Assembly: GCF_036985595.1 (NCBI RefSeq) | Contig: NZ_BTPU01000036.1 | Location: forward strand, 1 to 64,000 | From: Vallitalea maricola | GTDB taxonomy: Bacteria > Bacillota > Clostridia > Lachnospirales > Vallitaleaceae | Direction of reading: 5' to 3' | DNA: 64,000 nt | Part shown: positions 44,301 to 52,631 of the stretch, piece by piece | Numbering within the stretch: the first letter of the stretch is position 1 | How the letters are laid out: each line of letters begins with the position of its first letter | The notes under the pieces: model-generated | Databases searched by the model: none | What the model was told of the DNA's origin: nothing | The model's input: the letters and a program-made list of their open reading frames with translations, nothing else | Translations under genes and position numbers: made by a program

Positions 44301-44824
44301 ATGAACAGGTAATCAGCAAGTTATATGATGGACAAGAAGTAGTCATAGGTGGAATGATTACATACAAGACAGTAAAATCAACAAGAAATAATAAAATGAT
44401 GGCATTCATAACTCTAGAAGATCTTTATGGAATGGTTGAAATCATAATATTCCCTAATGATTATGAGAAGAATAAGAACATAATAAATGAAGATGAAAAG
44501 ATATTTGTAAAAGGTAGAGTAAGTATAGTTGATGAACAAGACTCAAAGATTATCCTTCAAAGGATAATACCTTTTGAAAATGTAAAAAACAATCTATATA
44601 TCAAAGTCAAAGATTTCAAGACCTACAAAGAATTATATGGGCAGATTGTTAAACCTATATCTGAATACAAAGGTGAAGATAAAGTAATTATATATCTAGA
44701 GAAAGAAAAAACAATTAAAAAATTACAAAATAACTATAACGTCAATATAAATAACGAATTATTGACAAAATTAAAATTGATTTTAGGGCAAGAATGTGTT
44801 AAGGTAAAGAGAATATTAAATTAA
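41345..44824 (+). CDS. dnaE: DNA polymerase III alpha subunit DnaE
   Basis: The 1159-residue replicative polymerase of the DnaE type. N-terminal PHP domain (FTHLHVHTEYSLLDGSS, AITDHGVMYG). Polymerase active site with the aspartates of PDIDIDFCYERRQ near residue 405 and the palm motif VGPGRGSAAGS just ahead. A helix-hairpin-helix region near 840, and an OB fold near 1000 (VVIGGMITYKTVKSTRNNKM). Length and order match DnaE1/DnaE3 of Firmicutes rather than PolC, since no exonuclease insertion is seen. It is followed by pfkA after 56 bases, a common clostridial pairing. Confidence 0.96.
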   Translation: MVVQNKMNFTHLHVHTEYSLLDGSSKIQELIARTKELGMDSIAITDHGVMYGVIDFYRAAKSEGIKPIIGCEVYVAARKRTDKDSHLDSTFYHLVLLAENQVGYKNLMKLVSKAFVEGFYYKPRIDLEILEKYSEGIIGTSACLGGQVQSAILNVSYDKAKEIALRYNEILGQGNFYLELQDHGYKEQKQVNQELIRLSKETGIPLIASNDVHYTFKEDSKAHDILLCIQTNKKVNDEDRMRYKGGQFYLKSPEEMYELFPYAKEALQNTYEIAKRCNVEFEFGNTKLPKFDVPKEYDAKSYLRKLCQDGLITRYKEPSKELQERLDYELSVIEQMGYVDYFLIVWDFIRYAKDNEIMVGPGRGSAAGSIVSYTLRITDIDPIKYNLIFERFLNPERVSMPDIDIDFCYERRQEVIDYVVEKYGEEKVAQIITFGTMAARAVIRDVGRALDLPYAQVDKVAKMIPSELGINIKRALKINSELSDLYEEDEETKYLIDMSMRLEGLPRHSSTHAAGVVICQEPVMEYVPLNANDGAITTQFTMTTLEELGLLKMDFLGLRTLTVIQNAFKQITYRGIDITVEDIDYNDKEVYELIGSGKTEGIFQLESAGMKSFMKELRPESLEDIIAGISLYRPGPMDFIPKYIKGKHNPEKIEYTCAELEPILQPTYGCIVYQEQVMQIVRDLAGYTLGRSDLVRRAMSKKKAKVMEKERQNFIYGNEKENVKGCINNGIPEKVAGKIFDEMIDFAKYAFNKSHAAAYAVVAYQTAWLKKYYPVEFMAALLTSVMYNSAKVSEYIGTCRNMGIQLLPPDVNEGYADFSVSDGKIRYGLAAIKNVGKSAIKSLVAERKENGDYISITNFCERLAGNDLNKRMIESLIKAGAFDSLKGTRKQYMHSYKAIMDGIIQTKKRSIEGQINLFDFATDEETGKNQFDEQLPDVGEFPEEALLANEKEVLGIYLSGHPLEKYKEEINSLTNVRSSDFVYSEDEQVISKLYDGQEVVIGGMITYKTVKSTRNNKMMAFITLEDLYGMVEIIIFPNDYEKNKNIINEDEKIFVKGRVSIVDEQDSKIILQRIIPFENVKNNLYIKVKDFKTYKELYGQIVKPISEYKGEDKVIIYLEKEKTIKKLQNNYNVNINNELLTKLKLILGQECVKVKRILN

Positions 44825-44880
44825 AAAACTAATAAAAAATTAAATAAAACTTTAAATACATGTGACATGGAGGTAAATAT

Positions 44881-45858
44881 ATGGCTAAACAAATTAACAC
44901 AATTGGAGTACTTACTAGTGGTGGAGATGCACCAGGAATGAATGCAACAATAAGAGCTGTTGTAAGGACTGCACTATCAAAAGGTAAAAAAGTTGTAGGT
45001 ATAAAAAGAGGTTATAATGGATTGATTTCTGGAGATATCCACGAAATGGGTTCAAAAGATGTATCAGACATCATTCAAAGAGGTGGAACAATACTTCATA
45101 CAGCACGTTGTCTGGAATTCATCAAACCTGAAGGACAAAAACGTGGAGCAGAGATGTGTAAAGTATTCGGTATTGATGGATTAGTAGTCATTGGTGGAGA
45201 CGGTTCCTTCAAAGGAGCTGAAAAACTAGCAGGACTTGGAATCAATACTATCGGTGTACCAGGAACAATTGACTTGGATATCGCATGTACAGATTATACA
45301 ATTGGTTTTGATACAGCCGTTAATACAGCGATGGAAGCAATAGACAAAGTAAGAGATACTTCTACTTCCCATGAAAGATGTTCAGTTGTTGAAGTTATGG
45401 GAAGAGATGCTGGATATATTGCATTATGGTGTGGAATCACTAATGGTGCAGAAGCAGTACTCTTACCAGAAAAGAAAAATATGTCCCAAGAAGAATTAAT
45501 TAGAATGATAATAGAAAACAGAAACAAAGGTAAGAGACATAACTTAATCATTAATGCTGAAGGATCTTCCGAAGACTCAGTTAAACTAGCTAAGAAGATT
45601 GAAGAAGTAACAGGAATATCAACAAGAGCAACTATACTAGGTCACCTACAAAGAGGAGGAAGTCCTAGTGCTGTAGATAGAATGCATGCATCCATGATGG
45701 GTTCAATTGCAGTTGACTTACTATGTGAAGGCAAAAGCAACAGAGTAGTAGCTTACAAAGAAGGCAAGTACCTAGATTATGATATCAACGAAGCATTAGA
45801 AATGCAAAAATCAATTAGCGAAAAAAGATACGATTTAAGTAAGATTCTATCAATATAA
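44881..45858 (+). CDS. pfkA: ATP-dependent 6-phosphofructokinase
   Basis: A 325-residue glycolytic kinase making fructose-1,6-bisphosphate. Marks: LTSGGDAPGMNATIRAVVRT for nucleotide binding, IGGDGSFKGA, and the catalytic GTIDLDIACTDYTIGFDTAV near residue 125. E. coli has TIDND here, so the Asn is replaced by Leu, while both catalytic aspartates stay. GGDGS rather than GGDDS favours ATP over pyrophosphate as donor. A TGGAGG site precedes the ATG. A strong terminator follows. It links the sugar loci of this window to central metabolism. Confidence 0.96.
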   Translation: MAKQINTIGVLTSGGDAPGMNATIRAVVRTALSKGKKVVGIKRGYNGLISGDIHEMGSKDVSDIIQRGGTILHTARCLEFIKPEGQKRGAEMCKVFGIDGLVVIGGDGSFKGAEKLAGLGINTIGVPGTIDLDIACTDYTIGFDTAVNTAMEAIDKVRDTSTSHERCSVVEVMGRDAGYIALWCGITNGAEAVLLPEKKNMSQEELIRMIIENRNKGKRHNLIINAEGSSEDSVKLAKKIEEVTGISTRATILGHLQRGGSPSAVDRMHASMMGSIAVDLLCEGKSNRVVAYKEGKYLDYDINEALEMQKSISEKRYDLSKILSI

Positions 45859-45885
45859 AATATAAATAATATACAGAAACATCTA

Positions 45886-45913
45886 AGCAGAGAATTTATT
45901 TCTCTGCTTTTTT
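45886..45913 (+). terminator. pfkA terminator
   Basis: AGCAGAGAA pairs with TTCTCTGCT around TTTAT and is followed by TTTTT. Confidence 0.93.
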
Positions 45914-46070
45914 ATGAAAATGATACTTTTTAAAAAACATTTTAATATATGTAAAGGAATTATTCTAACGACTGCGTTATATAAGGTAAACTATCAATAT
46001 ATGTTTTGTAATGTATGAGCCGATTATTTTTTGCATTAGTATTTATTGAGAATTTTATTACAAAATTATA

Positions 46071-46099
46071 TTGACATTTATAGCGATTTGTTGTAAATT
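46071..46099 (+). promoter_or_regulatory. Promoter of the LacI-type regulator gene cluster
   Basis: TTGACA (46071-46076) and TAAATT (46094-46099), spacing 17. The first operator-like palindrome begins four bases after the -10 box, over the expected start site. Confidence 0.7.
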
Positions 46100-46102
46100 A
46101 AA

Positions 46103-46116
46103 TGTAACGGATTACA
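46103..46116 (+). promoter_or_regulatory. TGTAA-N4-TTACA operator candidate 1
   Basis: TGTAACGGATTACA, an inverted repeat with five-base arms, placed at the probable start site. A second site of the same form is at 46160. Together with the LacI-family gene downstream this suggests autoregulation. Confidence 0.6.
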
Positions 46117-46159
46117 TAAGACTTTACACAAGGTTACATCTTATAAAATATATAATATA

Positions 46160-46173
46160 TGTAAACAATTACA
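46160..46173 (+). promoter_or_regulatory. TGTAA-N4-TTACA operator candidate 2
   Basis: TGTAAACAATTACA, same arms as the site at 46103, 57 bases apart centre to centre and just ahead of the regulator's ribosome site. Confidence 0.55.
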
Positions 46174-46194
46174 ATGATTATTAGGAGGTTAGAT

Positions 46195-47193
46195 ATGCCA
46201 ACTATACAAGAGGTGGCTAAAAAAGCAGGAGTATCTGTGGCTACAGTTTCTAGAGTATTGAATGATAATGGACCAGTCTCATCCAATACTAGAAAAAAAG
46301 TTCAAGCAGTAATTGACGAACTTAACTACCAACCTAATCTATTAGGAAGAAACCTAAGAAGATCAGAGACTAGAATGATATTAGTATTACTACAAAATAT
46401 TTCCAATCCATTTTATTCTAAGATAGTAAAAGGTATGGAAGATACAGCTCATGAAAATGGCTATAATGTATTGATCTGTAACACTAATACAGATATCGAT
46501 CTGGAAAGCATATATTTGGATTTCCTTAAAAACAAGCTGGTAGATGGAGTTATCTTCACTTGTACTGCCATGGTTACCGCAGAATTCAATAAATTAGCTA
46601 AAAACTATCCTGTTGTATTATGTAATGAGTATAATAAGGACATAAAAGCTCCTATTGTAACTATTGATAATGAAATTGCAGGTTATGAAGCAACATCTCA
46701 TCTTATAAAGCTGGGACATAAAAAGATTGGAATGATATCCGTTAATAATGTAGGCTCATCATATGATAGAATGAAAGGTTATATGAGAGCTATTGAAGAA
46801 GCAGGTTTAGAAGTTAACGATGATTACATTGTTTATCATACATTTTCATATAAAGGTGGAATGAGAGGAATCAAACAATTATTTGAATTAGATGACCCAC
46901 CTACAGCTGTATTTTGTATATCAGACTTAATAGCAGTGGGAGCCATTAAAGAATTGAAGAGTAAGGGACTTAGAGTTCCTAATGATGTAGCGATAGTAGG
47001 ATTTGACAATAATAGTATTGCACCTATGTATGATCCATCTATCACTACTATTGCTCAGCCTAGATATGATATTGGTAAAAAAACAATGGAAATCATGTTG
47101 CAAAGGATTAAAGGTAGTGGAAATAATAATTATATAGTAAAACTAGAGCATGATCTTATTATTAGAGAATCAACATTACCGTCAATTGATTAA
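46195..47193 (+). CDS. LacI-family transcriptional repressor
   Basis: A 332-residue sugar-responsive repressor. The start at 46195 follows TTAGGAGGTTAGAT; an in-frame ATG at 46174 lies upstream of that site. The HTH reads PTIQEVAKKAGVSVATVSRV, followed by the hinge NYQPNLLGRNLR. The effector domain resembles periplasmic sugar-binding proteins (ILVLLQNISNPFYSKIVKGM, VGFDNNSIAPMYDPSITTIA). It heads a cluster of two oxidoreductases and a TIM-barrel protein that it most likely controls. Two matching palindromes precede the gene. Effector unknown. Confidence 0.92.
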   Translation: MPTIQEVAKKAGVSVATVSRVLNDNGPVSSNTRKKVQAVIDELNYQPNLLGRNLRRSETRMILVLLQNISNPFYSKIVKGMEDTAHENGYNVLICNTNTDIDLESIYLDFLKNKLVDGVIFTCTAMVTAEFNKLAKNYPVVLCNEYNKDIKAPIVTIDNEIAGYEATSHLIKLGHKKIGMISVNNVGSSYDRMKGYMRAIEEAGLEVNDDYIVYHTFSYKGGMRGIKQLFELDDPPTAVFCISDLIAVGAIKELKSKGLRVPNDVAIVGFDNNSIAPMYDPSITTIAQPRYDIGKKTMEIMLQRIKGSGNNNYIVKLEHDLIIRESTLPSID

Positions 47194-47269
47194 TAAGTTT
47201 ATCAATATAATAAAACACTAACCATGCTGTTGAAGATAAAATAATATTAAATATATTTTAGGAGGAATT

Positions 47270-48355
47270 ATGATGAGTGACAAATTAAAAGCAGGAATTA
47301 TAGGGTGTGGAGGTATAGCTAATGGAAAGCATATGCCAAGTATCAAAAAAGTAGAACAAATTGAAATGGTTGCTTTTTGTGACATTATTGAAGAAAGAGC
47401 AATAGAAGCAAGCAAAAAATTTGGAACTGAAAATGCAAAATACTATACAGACTATAAGAAAATGTTATCAGATAATAATTTAGATGTAGTATATGTTTGT
47501 ACTCCTAATAGAGAACATAGTTTCATTACAATCGATGCTCTTGAAGCAGGATGTCATGTTATGTGTGAAAAACCAATGGCTAAGACAGTAAAAGAAGCAG
47601 AAGAAATGTTAGAGGCTGCTAAGAGAACAGGCAAAAAACTAACAATAGGTTATCAAAATAGATTTAGAGCAGATTCACAGTACCTAAAGAAATCTTGTGA
47701 AAGAGGAGATCTTGGTGATGTGTATTTTGCTAAAGCTCACGCTATCAGAAGAAGAGCAGTACCAACTTGGGGAGTATTCCTTAACGAAGAAGAACAAGGC
47801 GGAGGTCCATTAATTGATATTGGAACACACGCTCTTGACTTAACATTATGGTGTATGGACAACTATAAGCCAAAAAGAGTTGTAGGTACTACATATAAGA
47901 AATTAGGCGATCAAAAAGATACAGGTAATGCTTGGGGAGACTGGAACCAAGATGAATTTACAGTAGAAGATTCTGCTTTTGGATTTGTTACTATGGAAAA
48001 TGGTGCAACTATAATATTAGAATCAAGCTGGGCATTGAATACTCTTGAAACAGGTGAAGCTAAGACAACTCTTTGTGGAACAAAAGCAGGAGCTGATATG
48101 AAAGACGGACTTAGAATCAATGGAGCTGATCTTGGTAAATTATATGTGAAGAAACCTGGACTTAGTGCTGATGGAGTTGATTTCTATGAAGGTGACAGCA
48201 ATAATCCAGCAGAAGTGGAAGCAAAAAGTTTTGTTGACTGTATAATCAATGATACAGAACCAGTAGTAAAACCAGAGCAGGCTCTAGTAGTTACTAAGAT
48301 ATTAGAAGCAATCTATAAATCAGCAGAATTAGGAAAAGAAATTATATTAGACTAA
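47270..48355 (+). CDS. Gfo/Idh/MocA-family oxidoreductase
   Basis: A 361-residue NAD(P)-dependent sugar or inositol dehydrogenase. Rossmann motif GIIGCGGIANGKHMPSI near residue 9; the family catalytic motif is in MCEKPMAKT near residue 98, with the lysine that is characteristic. The substrate domain has GGGPLIDIGTHALDLTLW, where the His is a usual catalytic residue. A TAGGAGGAATTATG site precedes the start; MM at the start leaves 47270 or 47273 open. It is followed after 31 bases by the TIM-barrel gene. The sugar oxidised cannot be named. Confidence 0.9.
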   Translation: MMSDKLKAGIIGCGGIANGKHMPSIKKVEQIEMVAFCDIIEERAIEASKKFGTENAKYYTDYKKMLSDNNLDVVYVCTPNREHSFITIDALEAGCHVMCEKPMAKTVKEAEEMLEAAKRTGKKLTIGYQNRFRADSQYLKKSCERGDLGDVYFAKAHAIRRRAVPTWGVFLNEEEQGGGPLIDIGTHALDLTLWCMDNYKPKRVVGTTYKKLGDQKDTGNAWGDWNQDEFTVEDSAFGFVTMENGATIILESSWALNTLETGEAKTTLCGTKAGADMKDGLRINGADLGKLYVKKPGLSADGVDFYEGDSNNPAEVEAKSFVDCIINDTEPVVKPEQALVVTKILEAIYKSAELGKEIILD

Positions 48356-48386
48356 TAGTAATAGAGTACGAAAGGAGTAAATAAAT

Positions 48387-49352
48387 ATGAAATTAGGAGT
48401 TTTTACACCATTACTAAACAATCAGCCTCTAGATGAAGCACTTAGTTATTTAAGCAAATTAGGCGTGACTATGGTAGAGATTGGAGCAGGAGGATATCCA
48501 GGAACATCACATGCTAATCCTGATATATTACTTAATGACGATGCAAAATTAGAAGAATTCAAGAATACTATCAAAAAATATAATATGGAAATAAGTGCAC
48601 TCAGCTGTCATGGAAATCCAGTACATCCTAATAAAGAAATAGCTGCCAAATTCCACGATGATTTTGAAAAGACTATATTATTAGCTGAAAAACTTGGACT
48701 AAAACAGATTAATACTTTCTCAGGTTGTCCAGGTGGTTCAAAAGAAGATAAGACACCTAACTGGGTAACATGTCCTTGGCCAGAAGATTTTACAGAAGTA
48801 TTAGATTATCAATGGAATGAAGTATTGATTCCATACTGGAAGAAGGCTGTAGCTTTCGCTAAAGAGCATGGTGTCACTATGATAGCACTTGAAATGCACC
48901 CAGGATTCTGTGTCTACAATCCATACACATTATTAAAACTTCGTAATGCAGTTGGAGAAGAGATTGGAGCTAACTTTGATCCTAGTCATCTATTCTGGCA
49001 AGGAATCAATCCAGTAGCGGCAATCAGGGAATTAAAAGATTGTATCTTCCATTTCCATGCAAAAGATACTAAGATAGATGCAATTAATTGTGGTGTAAAT
49101 GGTGTTCTTGATACAAGACACTATTCAGATGAAATCAATCGTTCTTGGATTTTTAGATCAGTTGGATATGGTACTGATTATGCTACATGGAAAGATATAA
49201 TCAGTGCACTTAGAATGGTTGGATATGACTATGCCATAAGTATAGAGCATGAAGATTCATTAATGTCAGTAAATGAAGGTTTGACAAAAGCTGTAACATT
49301 CTTAAAAGAAGTCATGACTTTTGAAAATACAGGTGGTATGTGGTGGGCATAA
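48387..49352 (+). CDS. Sugar phosphate isomerase/epimerase-like TIM-barrel protein
   Basis: A 321-residue xylose-isomerase-like TIM barrel (IolE/YcjR group). Probable metal ligands are the Glu in IALEMHPGFCVYNPYTLL, the Asp of NFDPSHLFWQ, the His of FHFHAKD and the Glu of ISIEHEDS. CPGGSKEDKTPNWVTCPW is a conserved loop of a large subgroup. Members isomerise or dehydrate keto-sugars and inosose, and some act on 3-keto-glycosides. Lying between two Gfo/Idh oxidoreductase genes, it suggests an oxidise, rearrange, reduce scheme. A GAAAGGAG site precedes the ATG. Confidence 0.85.
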   Translation: MKLGVFTPLLNNQPLDEALSYLSKLGVTMVEIGAGGYPGTSHANPDILLNDDAKLEEFKNTIKKYNMEISALSCHGNPVHPNKEIAAKFHDDFEKTILLAEKLGLKQINTFSGCPGGSKEDKTPNWVTCPWPEDFTEVLDYQWNEVLIPYWKKAVAFAKEHGVTMIALEMHPGFCVYNPYTLLKLRNAVGEEIGANFDPSHLFWQGINPVAAIRELKDCIFHFHAKDTKIDAINCGVNGVLDTRHYSDEINRSWIFRSVGYGTDYATWKDIISALRMVGYDYAISIEHEDSLMSVNEGLTKAVTFLKEVMTFENTGGMWWA

Positions 49353-49475
49353 TGTCATAATTATATTTCATTGCCAAGTAGCACTTGATTAATATGATAA
49401 AATAGTTTATAGTGTGATAAAAAGCAACAAAAAATTCAATAAAATAATTTATATTAATGATGGAGATGAATGACA

Positions 49476-50495
49476 ATGTTTAGAGTTGGGATTGTAGGAT
49501 GTGGAAATATTTTTCCAATGCATGCATATCCTGTTAATGAACTTAGCTGTACAGAGCTAGTTGCAGTATGTGACATCAAAGAAGATAGAGCTAAGGCAAA
49601 GGCACAGGAATTAGGTTGTAAATATTATACAGACTATAAAGAAATGATTGATAAAGAAAATTTAGATGTTGTACATATTTGTACACCACACTATATGCAT
49701 CCATTAATAGCTATCTATGCAGCAGAAAAAAAGGTAAGTGTATTAACTGAAAAACCAATGTCAATTAAACTAGAAGACGCTGAGAATATGATCAATGCTG
49801 CAAAAGATAATAATGTAACTCTTGGTGTAATTTTCCAAAATAGATATAATAAAGGCTCACAGCTTATTAAAAAGACTTTGGAATCAGGTGAATTAGGTAA
49901 GATAATCACTGGAAAACTATCTGTTACTTGGGATAGATCAGATGAATATTATACTAACAGTGATTGGAAAGGAACTTGGGACAAAGAAGGTGGCGGAGTT
50001 ATTATTGACCAAGCTATTCACACTATGGATTTGATGCGTTGGTTCATAGACAGCGAAATTGAATATGTAGATGCCAATATAAGTAATAGAGCTCACGAGA
50101 TTATTGAAGTTGAAGATTCAGCTGAAGGCGTTATAAAATACAAAAATGGTATATATACAGGATTCTACGCTATTAATTATTATGGTTATGATGCACCTGT
50201 AGAGATAGAGATTTATTGTGAAAACGGAATCGCCAGCATGGTAGCAGATAAGGCAACTATTAAATTCAAGGATGGTAGAACTTTAATAGCTGACCAAGAC
50301 CCTAATGAAGTATTCAATTATGGTAACGTAAAAAGCTATTGGGGCGTAAGCCACGTAAAACAAATCAAGAATTACTATCATAGCCTTACTAATGGTACTA
50401 AACCAGAGATAACAGGTGAAGAAGCATATAAGACTCAAAAAATGATTTGTGCAATCTATGATGGTGGAAAAGAGCAAAAAAGAATAATATTTTAA
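49476..50495 (+). CDS. Second Gfo/Idh/MocA-family oxidoreductase
   Basis: A 340-residue paralogue-like partner of the enzyme at 47270. The ATG at 49476 is better spaced from GGAG than that at 49470. Rossmann motif VGIVGCGNIFPMHAY, catalytic region LTEKPMSIK, and GGGVIIDQAIHTMDLMRWFI for the substrate side. GCGNIFPMH differs from the first enzyme, so they likely act on different sugars or opposite steps. It is separated from the TIM-barrel gene by 120 bases with no terminator, so cotranscription is likely. It ends the cluster at a terminator. Confidence 0.9.
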   Translation: MFRVGIVGCGNIFPMHAYPVNELSCTELVAVCDIKEDRAKAKAQELGCKYYTDYKEMIDKENLDVVHICTPHYMHPLIAIYAAEKKVSVLTEKPMSIKLEDAENMINAAKDNNVTLGVIFQNRYNKGSQLIKKTLESGELGKIITGKLSVTWDRSDEYYTNSDWKGTWDKEGGGVIIDQAIHTMDLMRWFIDSEIEYVDANISNRAHEIIEVEDSAEGVIKYKNGIYTGFYAINYYGYDAPVEIEIYCENGIASMVADKATIKFKDGRTLIADQDPNEVFNYGNVKSYWGVSHVKQIKNYYHSLTNGTKPEITGEEAYKTQKMICAIYDGGKEQKRIIF

Positions 50496-50510
50496 TATAA
50501 TAATACAAAT

Positions 50511-50542
50511 ATAAGGGGATGTCGCTGAGACACCCCCTTTAA
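50511..50542 (+). terminator. Terminator of the Gfo/Idh cluster
   Basis: AAGGGGATGTC pairs with GACACCCCCTT with one mismatch and a bulge around GCTGA. A short T run follows. Confidence 0.8.
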
Positions 50543-50610
50543 TTAATACAGGAAAGTTTTATTATTAAGTATTGAACTGATAAAATCTATCAATAACATC
50601 TTTTTAATTC

Positions 50611-51375
50611 TTATAAATCTACACCTTTAGATAATAATGTAGATGATGACACATACATGATTGCACTAACAACTAAACTGTATATTAGTGAGGTAGTGGT
50701 ATAATTTATTGTCATGTTTTTTCCTACAGTTATGCCATTATCAACATTTCCAATTAATTTATATTGTACATAAGTAATTATAGTTTGTAGAATCAAGAAG
50801 AATATAAAACTGAAAAATCCTCCTAGTTTAACATTGGATAATAGTGTTTTTCTTATTGTTATAGCTAGATAAATAGTTAAGATAAAAGCAAACCAGCCAA
50901 TAACAAATGATACAATACCAAGTACAATTTCACCTGGTGAAGGTAAAGCAGAGAAACTCTCGAAGAAATCCATTATCATTCGTGCATTACTACCTGGATC
51001 ATTTAAATACTTATTATAGACTATGTTATAATTAAGTGCCATAAATCCAATATACATAGCTAGTCCGATAGTCGCTTCTATCAAACTAATAAATAATTTA
51101 GAACCAATTATCTGATAGGAATTGGTTGGAGTTAGAAACAACATGTATCCGGGCTTTTTATATAAGTCGGATGAGTACATATTGATACTGTCTATAAGTA
51201 AGAATATCAGACCTCCAAAACCAAGTAAAAATATTAAGATTACAGTGAATACAAGGGCTATTCCGCCTTTATAGATAGTAAAAAGTATTGCTAATTCAAT
51301 TAAACCGAACATAACTAAGGCTATAACAATTAATTTTGCTTTCTTCAGTGCTTCATATTTCATTAATCTAAACAT
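50611..51375 (-). CDS. ABC-2 type membrane permease of a YtrBC-like exporter
   Basis: A 254-residue membrane protein with about six hydrophobic helices, the first at residues 15-37 (LIVIALVMFGLIELAILF). No cytoplasmic catalytic domain. The stop of the ATPase gene upstream overlaps its start by one base, so it is the membrane partner of that ATPase. With the GntR repressor this matches the YtrA-regulated cell-envelope stress transporters. Its own substrate is unknown. The closing residues VSSSTLLSKGVDL are charged and cytoplasmic. No terminator was clear behind it. Confidence 0.8.
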   Translation of the reverse strand: MFRLMKYEALKKAKLIVIALVMFGLIELAILFTIYKGGIALVFTVILIFLLGFGGLIFLLIDSINMYSSDLYKKPGYMLFLTPTNSYQIIGSKLFISLIEATIGLAMYIGFMALNYNIVYNKYLNDPGSNARMIMDFFESFSALPSPGEIVLGIVSFVIGWFAFILTIYLAITIRKTLLSNVKLGGFFSFIFFLILQTIITYVQYKLIGNVDNGITVGKNMTINYTTTSLIYSLVVSAIMYVSSSTLLSKGVDL

Positions 51376-52064
51376 TATGCGTATACCTCCTTATAAAGAT
51401 CTACAATAGATTTACCTCTTTCTTCTCTAACGGTTTCAGCATCTCCCATGAGTACTAATTCACCATTTTTAATGAAGATAACTTGGTCTAATATTTTTTC
51501 CATTTCATCAACTAAATGACTGGATACAATAATTGTATTATCATCATTAGCACATTTAACTATGGTATTCAATATTTTTTCCCTAGCAACTAAATCAATA
51601 CCATTCAGTGGTTCATCCAACATAATCAATTTAGAATCTCTTGAAAGAGTTACAGCAATTTTCATCTTTGAAGCCATTCCAGAAGATAAGGAAGATACTT
51701 TCATATCCATTTCAAGATCCATATAAGCAATTAATTCTTTGTATCTTTCCATATTAAAGTCTTTATAGAAATCCTTATAAAATTCACCTACAGTTTTAAT
51801 TTTCATATATGGATATATAAAATTCTCAGTAGACATATAAGCAGTCAATTCCTTGGATTTCACACCAACATTATTTCCTTCAACCAAAATTTCTCCGGAA
51901 GATGGATTCAACAAACCTGCTACCATTTTCATGAATGTAGTTTTACCACTACCGTTAGGACCTAAAAAACCATATATTTTACCTTGCTCTACAGTTAATG
52001 AAATGTTCTTAACTGCTTTCTTTGACAGATAACCTTTTGATAGATTCTTAATTTCAAGTAACAT
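51375..52064 (-). CDS. ABC transporter ATPase (YtrB-like)
   Basis: A 229-residue ATPase. Walker A GPNGSGKTT near residue 35, signature in LSSGMASKMKIAVTLSRDSK (LSSGM in place of LSGGQ), and Walker B LIMLDEPLNGID. The weak signature is typical for the CcmA/YtrB-type exporters. It is directly adjacent to the GntR gene (stop and start side by side) and overlaps the permease gene. Together they form a three-gene exporter operon under its own repressor. Confidence 0.9.
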   Translation of the reverse strand: MLLEIKNLSKGYLSKKAVKNISLTVEQGKIYGFLGPNGSGKTTFMKMVAGLLNPSSGEILVEGNNVGVKSKELTAYMSTENFIYPYMKIKTVGEFYKDFYKDFNMERYKELIAYMDLEMDMKVSSLSSGMASKMKIAVTLSRDSKLIMLDEPLNGIDLVAREKILNTIVKCANDDNTIIVSSHLVDEMEKILDQVIFIKNGELVLMGDAETVREERGKSIVDLYKEVYA

Positions 52065-52424
52065 CTATTTTTCCTCGCTTTCTTTTTTTATTATTGATAT
52101 TAGCATTTCGTTGGTATAACCCAGCTCTGTCATACCTTTCACGAAATCGTTAATCAAATCTTTTGCCATATCATTTCGTATTTGTTCTATTTTGGACTCT
52201 GATTCTGTAACAAAAGTCCCTAAACCTCTCTTGGTAAAAGTGATTTCTTCCCTTTCCATCTCTTTATATATTCTTCCAGAAGTATTAGGATTGATACTAT
52301 ATTTTATTGCTAACTCTCTTGTTGAGGGGAGTTTTTCTCCAGGTGATAGTTTCCCAGTAATAATGTCTTTTTTCAGCTCATTTATTATTTGCATATATAT
52401 AGGAATACTATTATTAAAATCCAC
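52065..52424 (-). CDS. GntR-family repressor, YtrA type
   Basis: A 119-residue regulator, too short to contain a ligand domain, as is normal for the YtrA subfamily. The winged HTH reads IPIYMQIINELKKDIITGKL, then GEKLPSTRELAIKYSINPNT, followed by the short dimerising helix. It heads the minus-strand operon. The promoter just upstream overlaps a TAGTGCACTA / TAGTACACTA repeat, so it probably represses itself. In relatives the inducers are cell-wall antibiotics such as lipid II binders; that is known of the subfamily, not shown here. Confidence 0.93.
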   Translation of the reverse strand: MDFNNSIPIYMQIINELKKDIITGKLSPGEKLPSTRELAIKYSINPNTSGRIYKEMEREEITFTKRGLGTFVTESESKIEQIRNDMAKDLINDFVKGMTELGYTNEMLISIIKKESEEK

Positions 52425-52457
52425 TTATCCACCTCCATAAAAAACTTCATGTAATAA

Positions 52458-52484
52458 CTAGTGCACTAGGTATATAGTACACTA
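52458..52484 (-). promoter_or_regulatory. YtrA-type operator candidate
   Basis: CTAGTGCACTAG (52458-52469) is a perfect 12-base palindrome, and TAGTACACTA (52475-52484) is its near copy 16 bases on. The second copy covers the -10 box of the minus-strand promoter. Confidence 0.7.
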
Positions 52485-52502
52485 TTAAATTATATTTGTC
52501 AA
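52474..52502 (-). promoter_or_regulatory. Promoter of the GntR-ABC operon
   Basis: On the minus strand TTGACA (52497-52502) and TACTAT (52474-52479), spacing 17. Confidence 0.85.
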
Positions 52503-52631
52503 CACCTTTTTGTTTAATAAAGAAAAAAGAAAATATATCTTATAAAAAAAGGTTTATAATAGATAATAAAGAATACTATAGTATATAGTAATAGCTATTA
52601 TAAGTATAAGATAATAAAAAGAGGTGATTAT

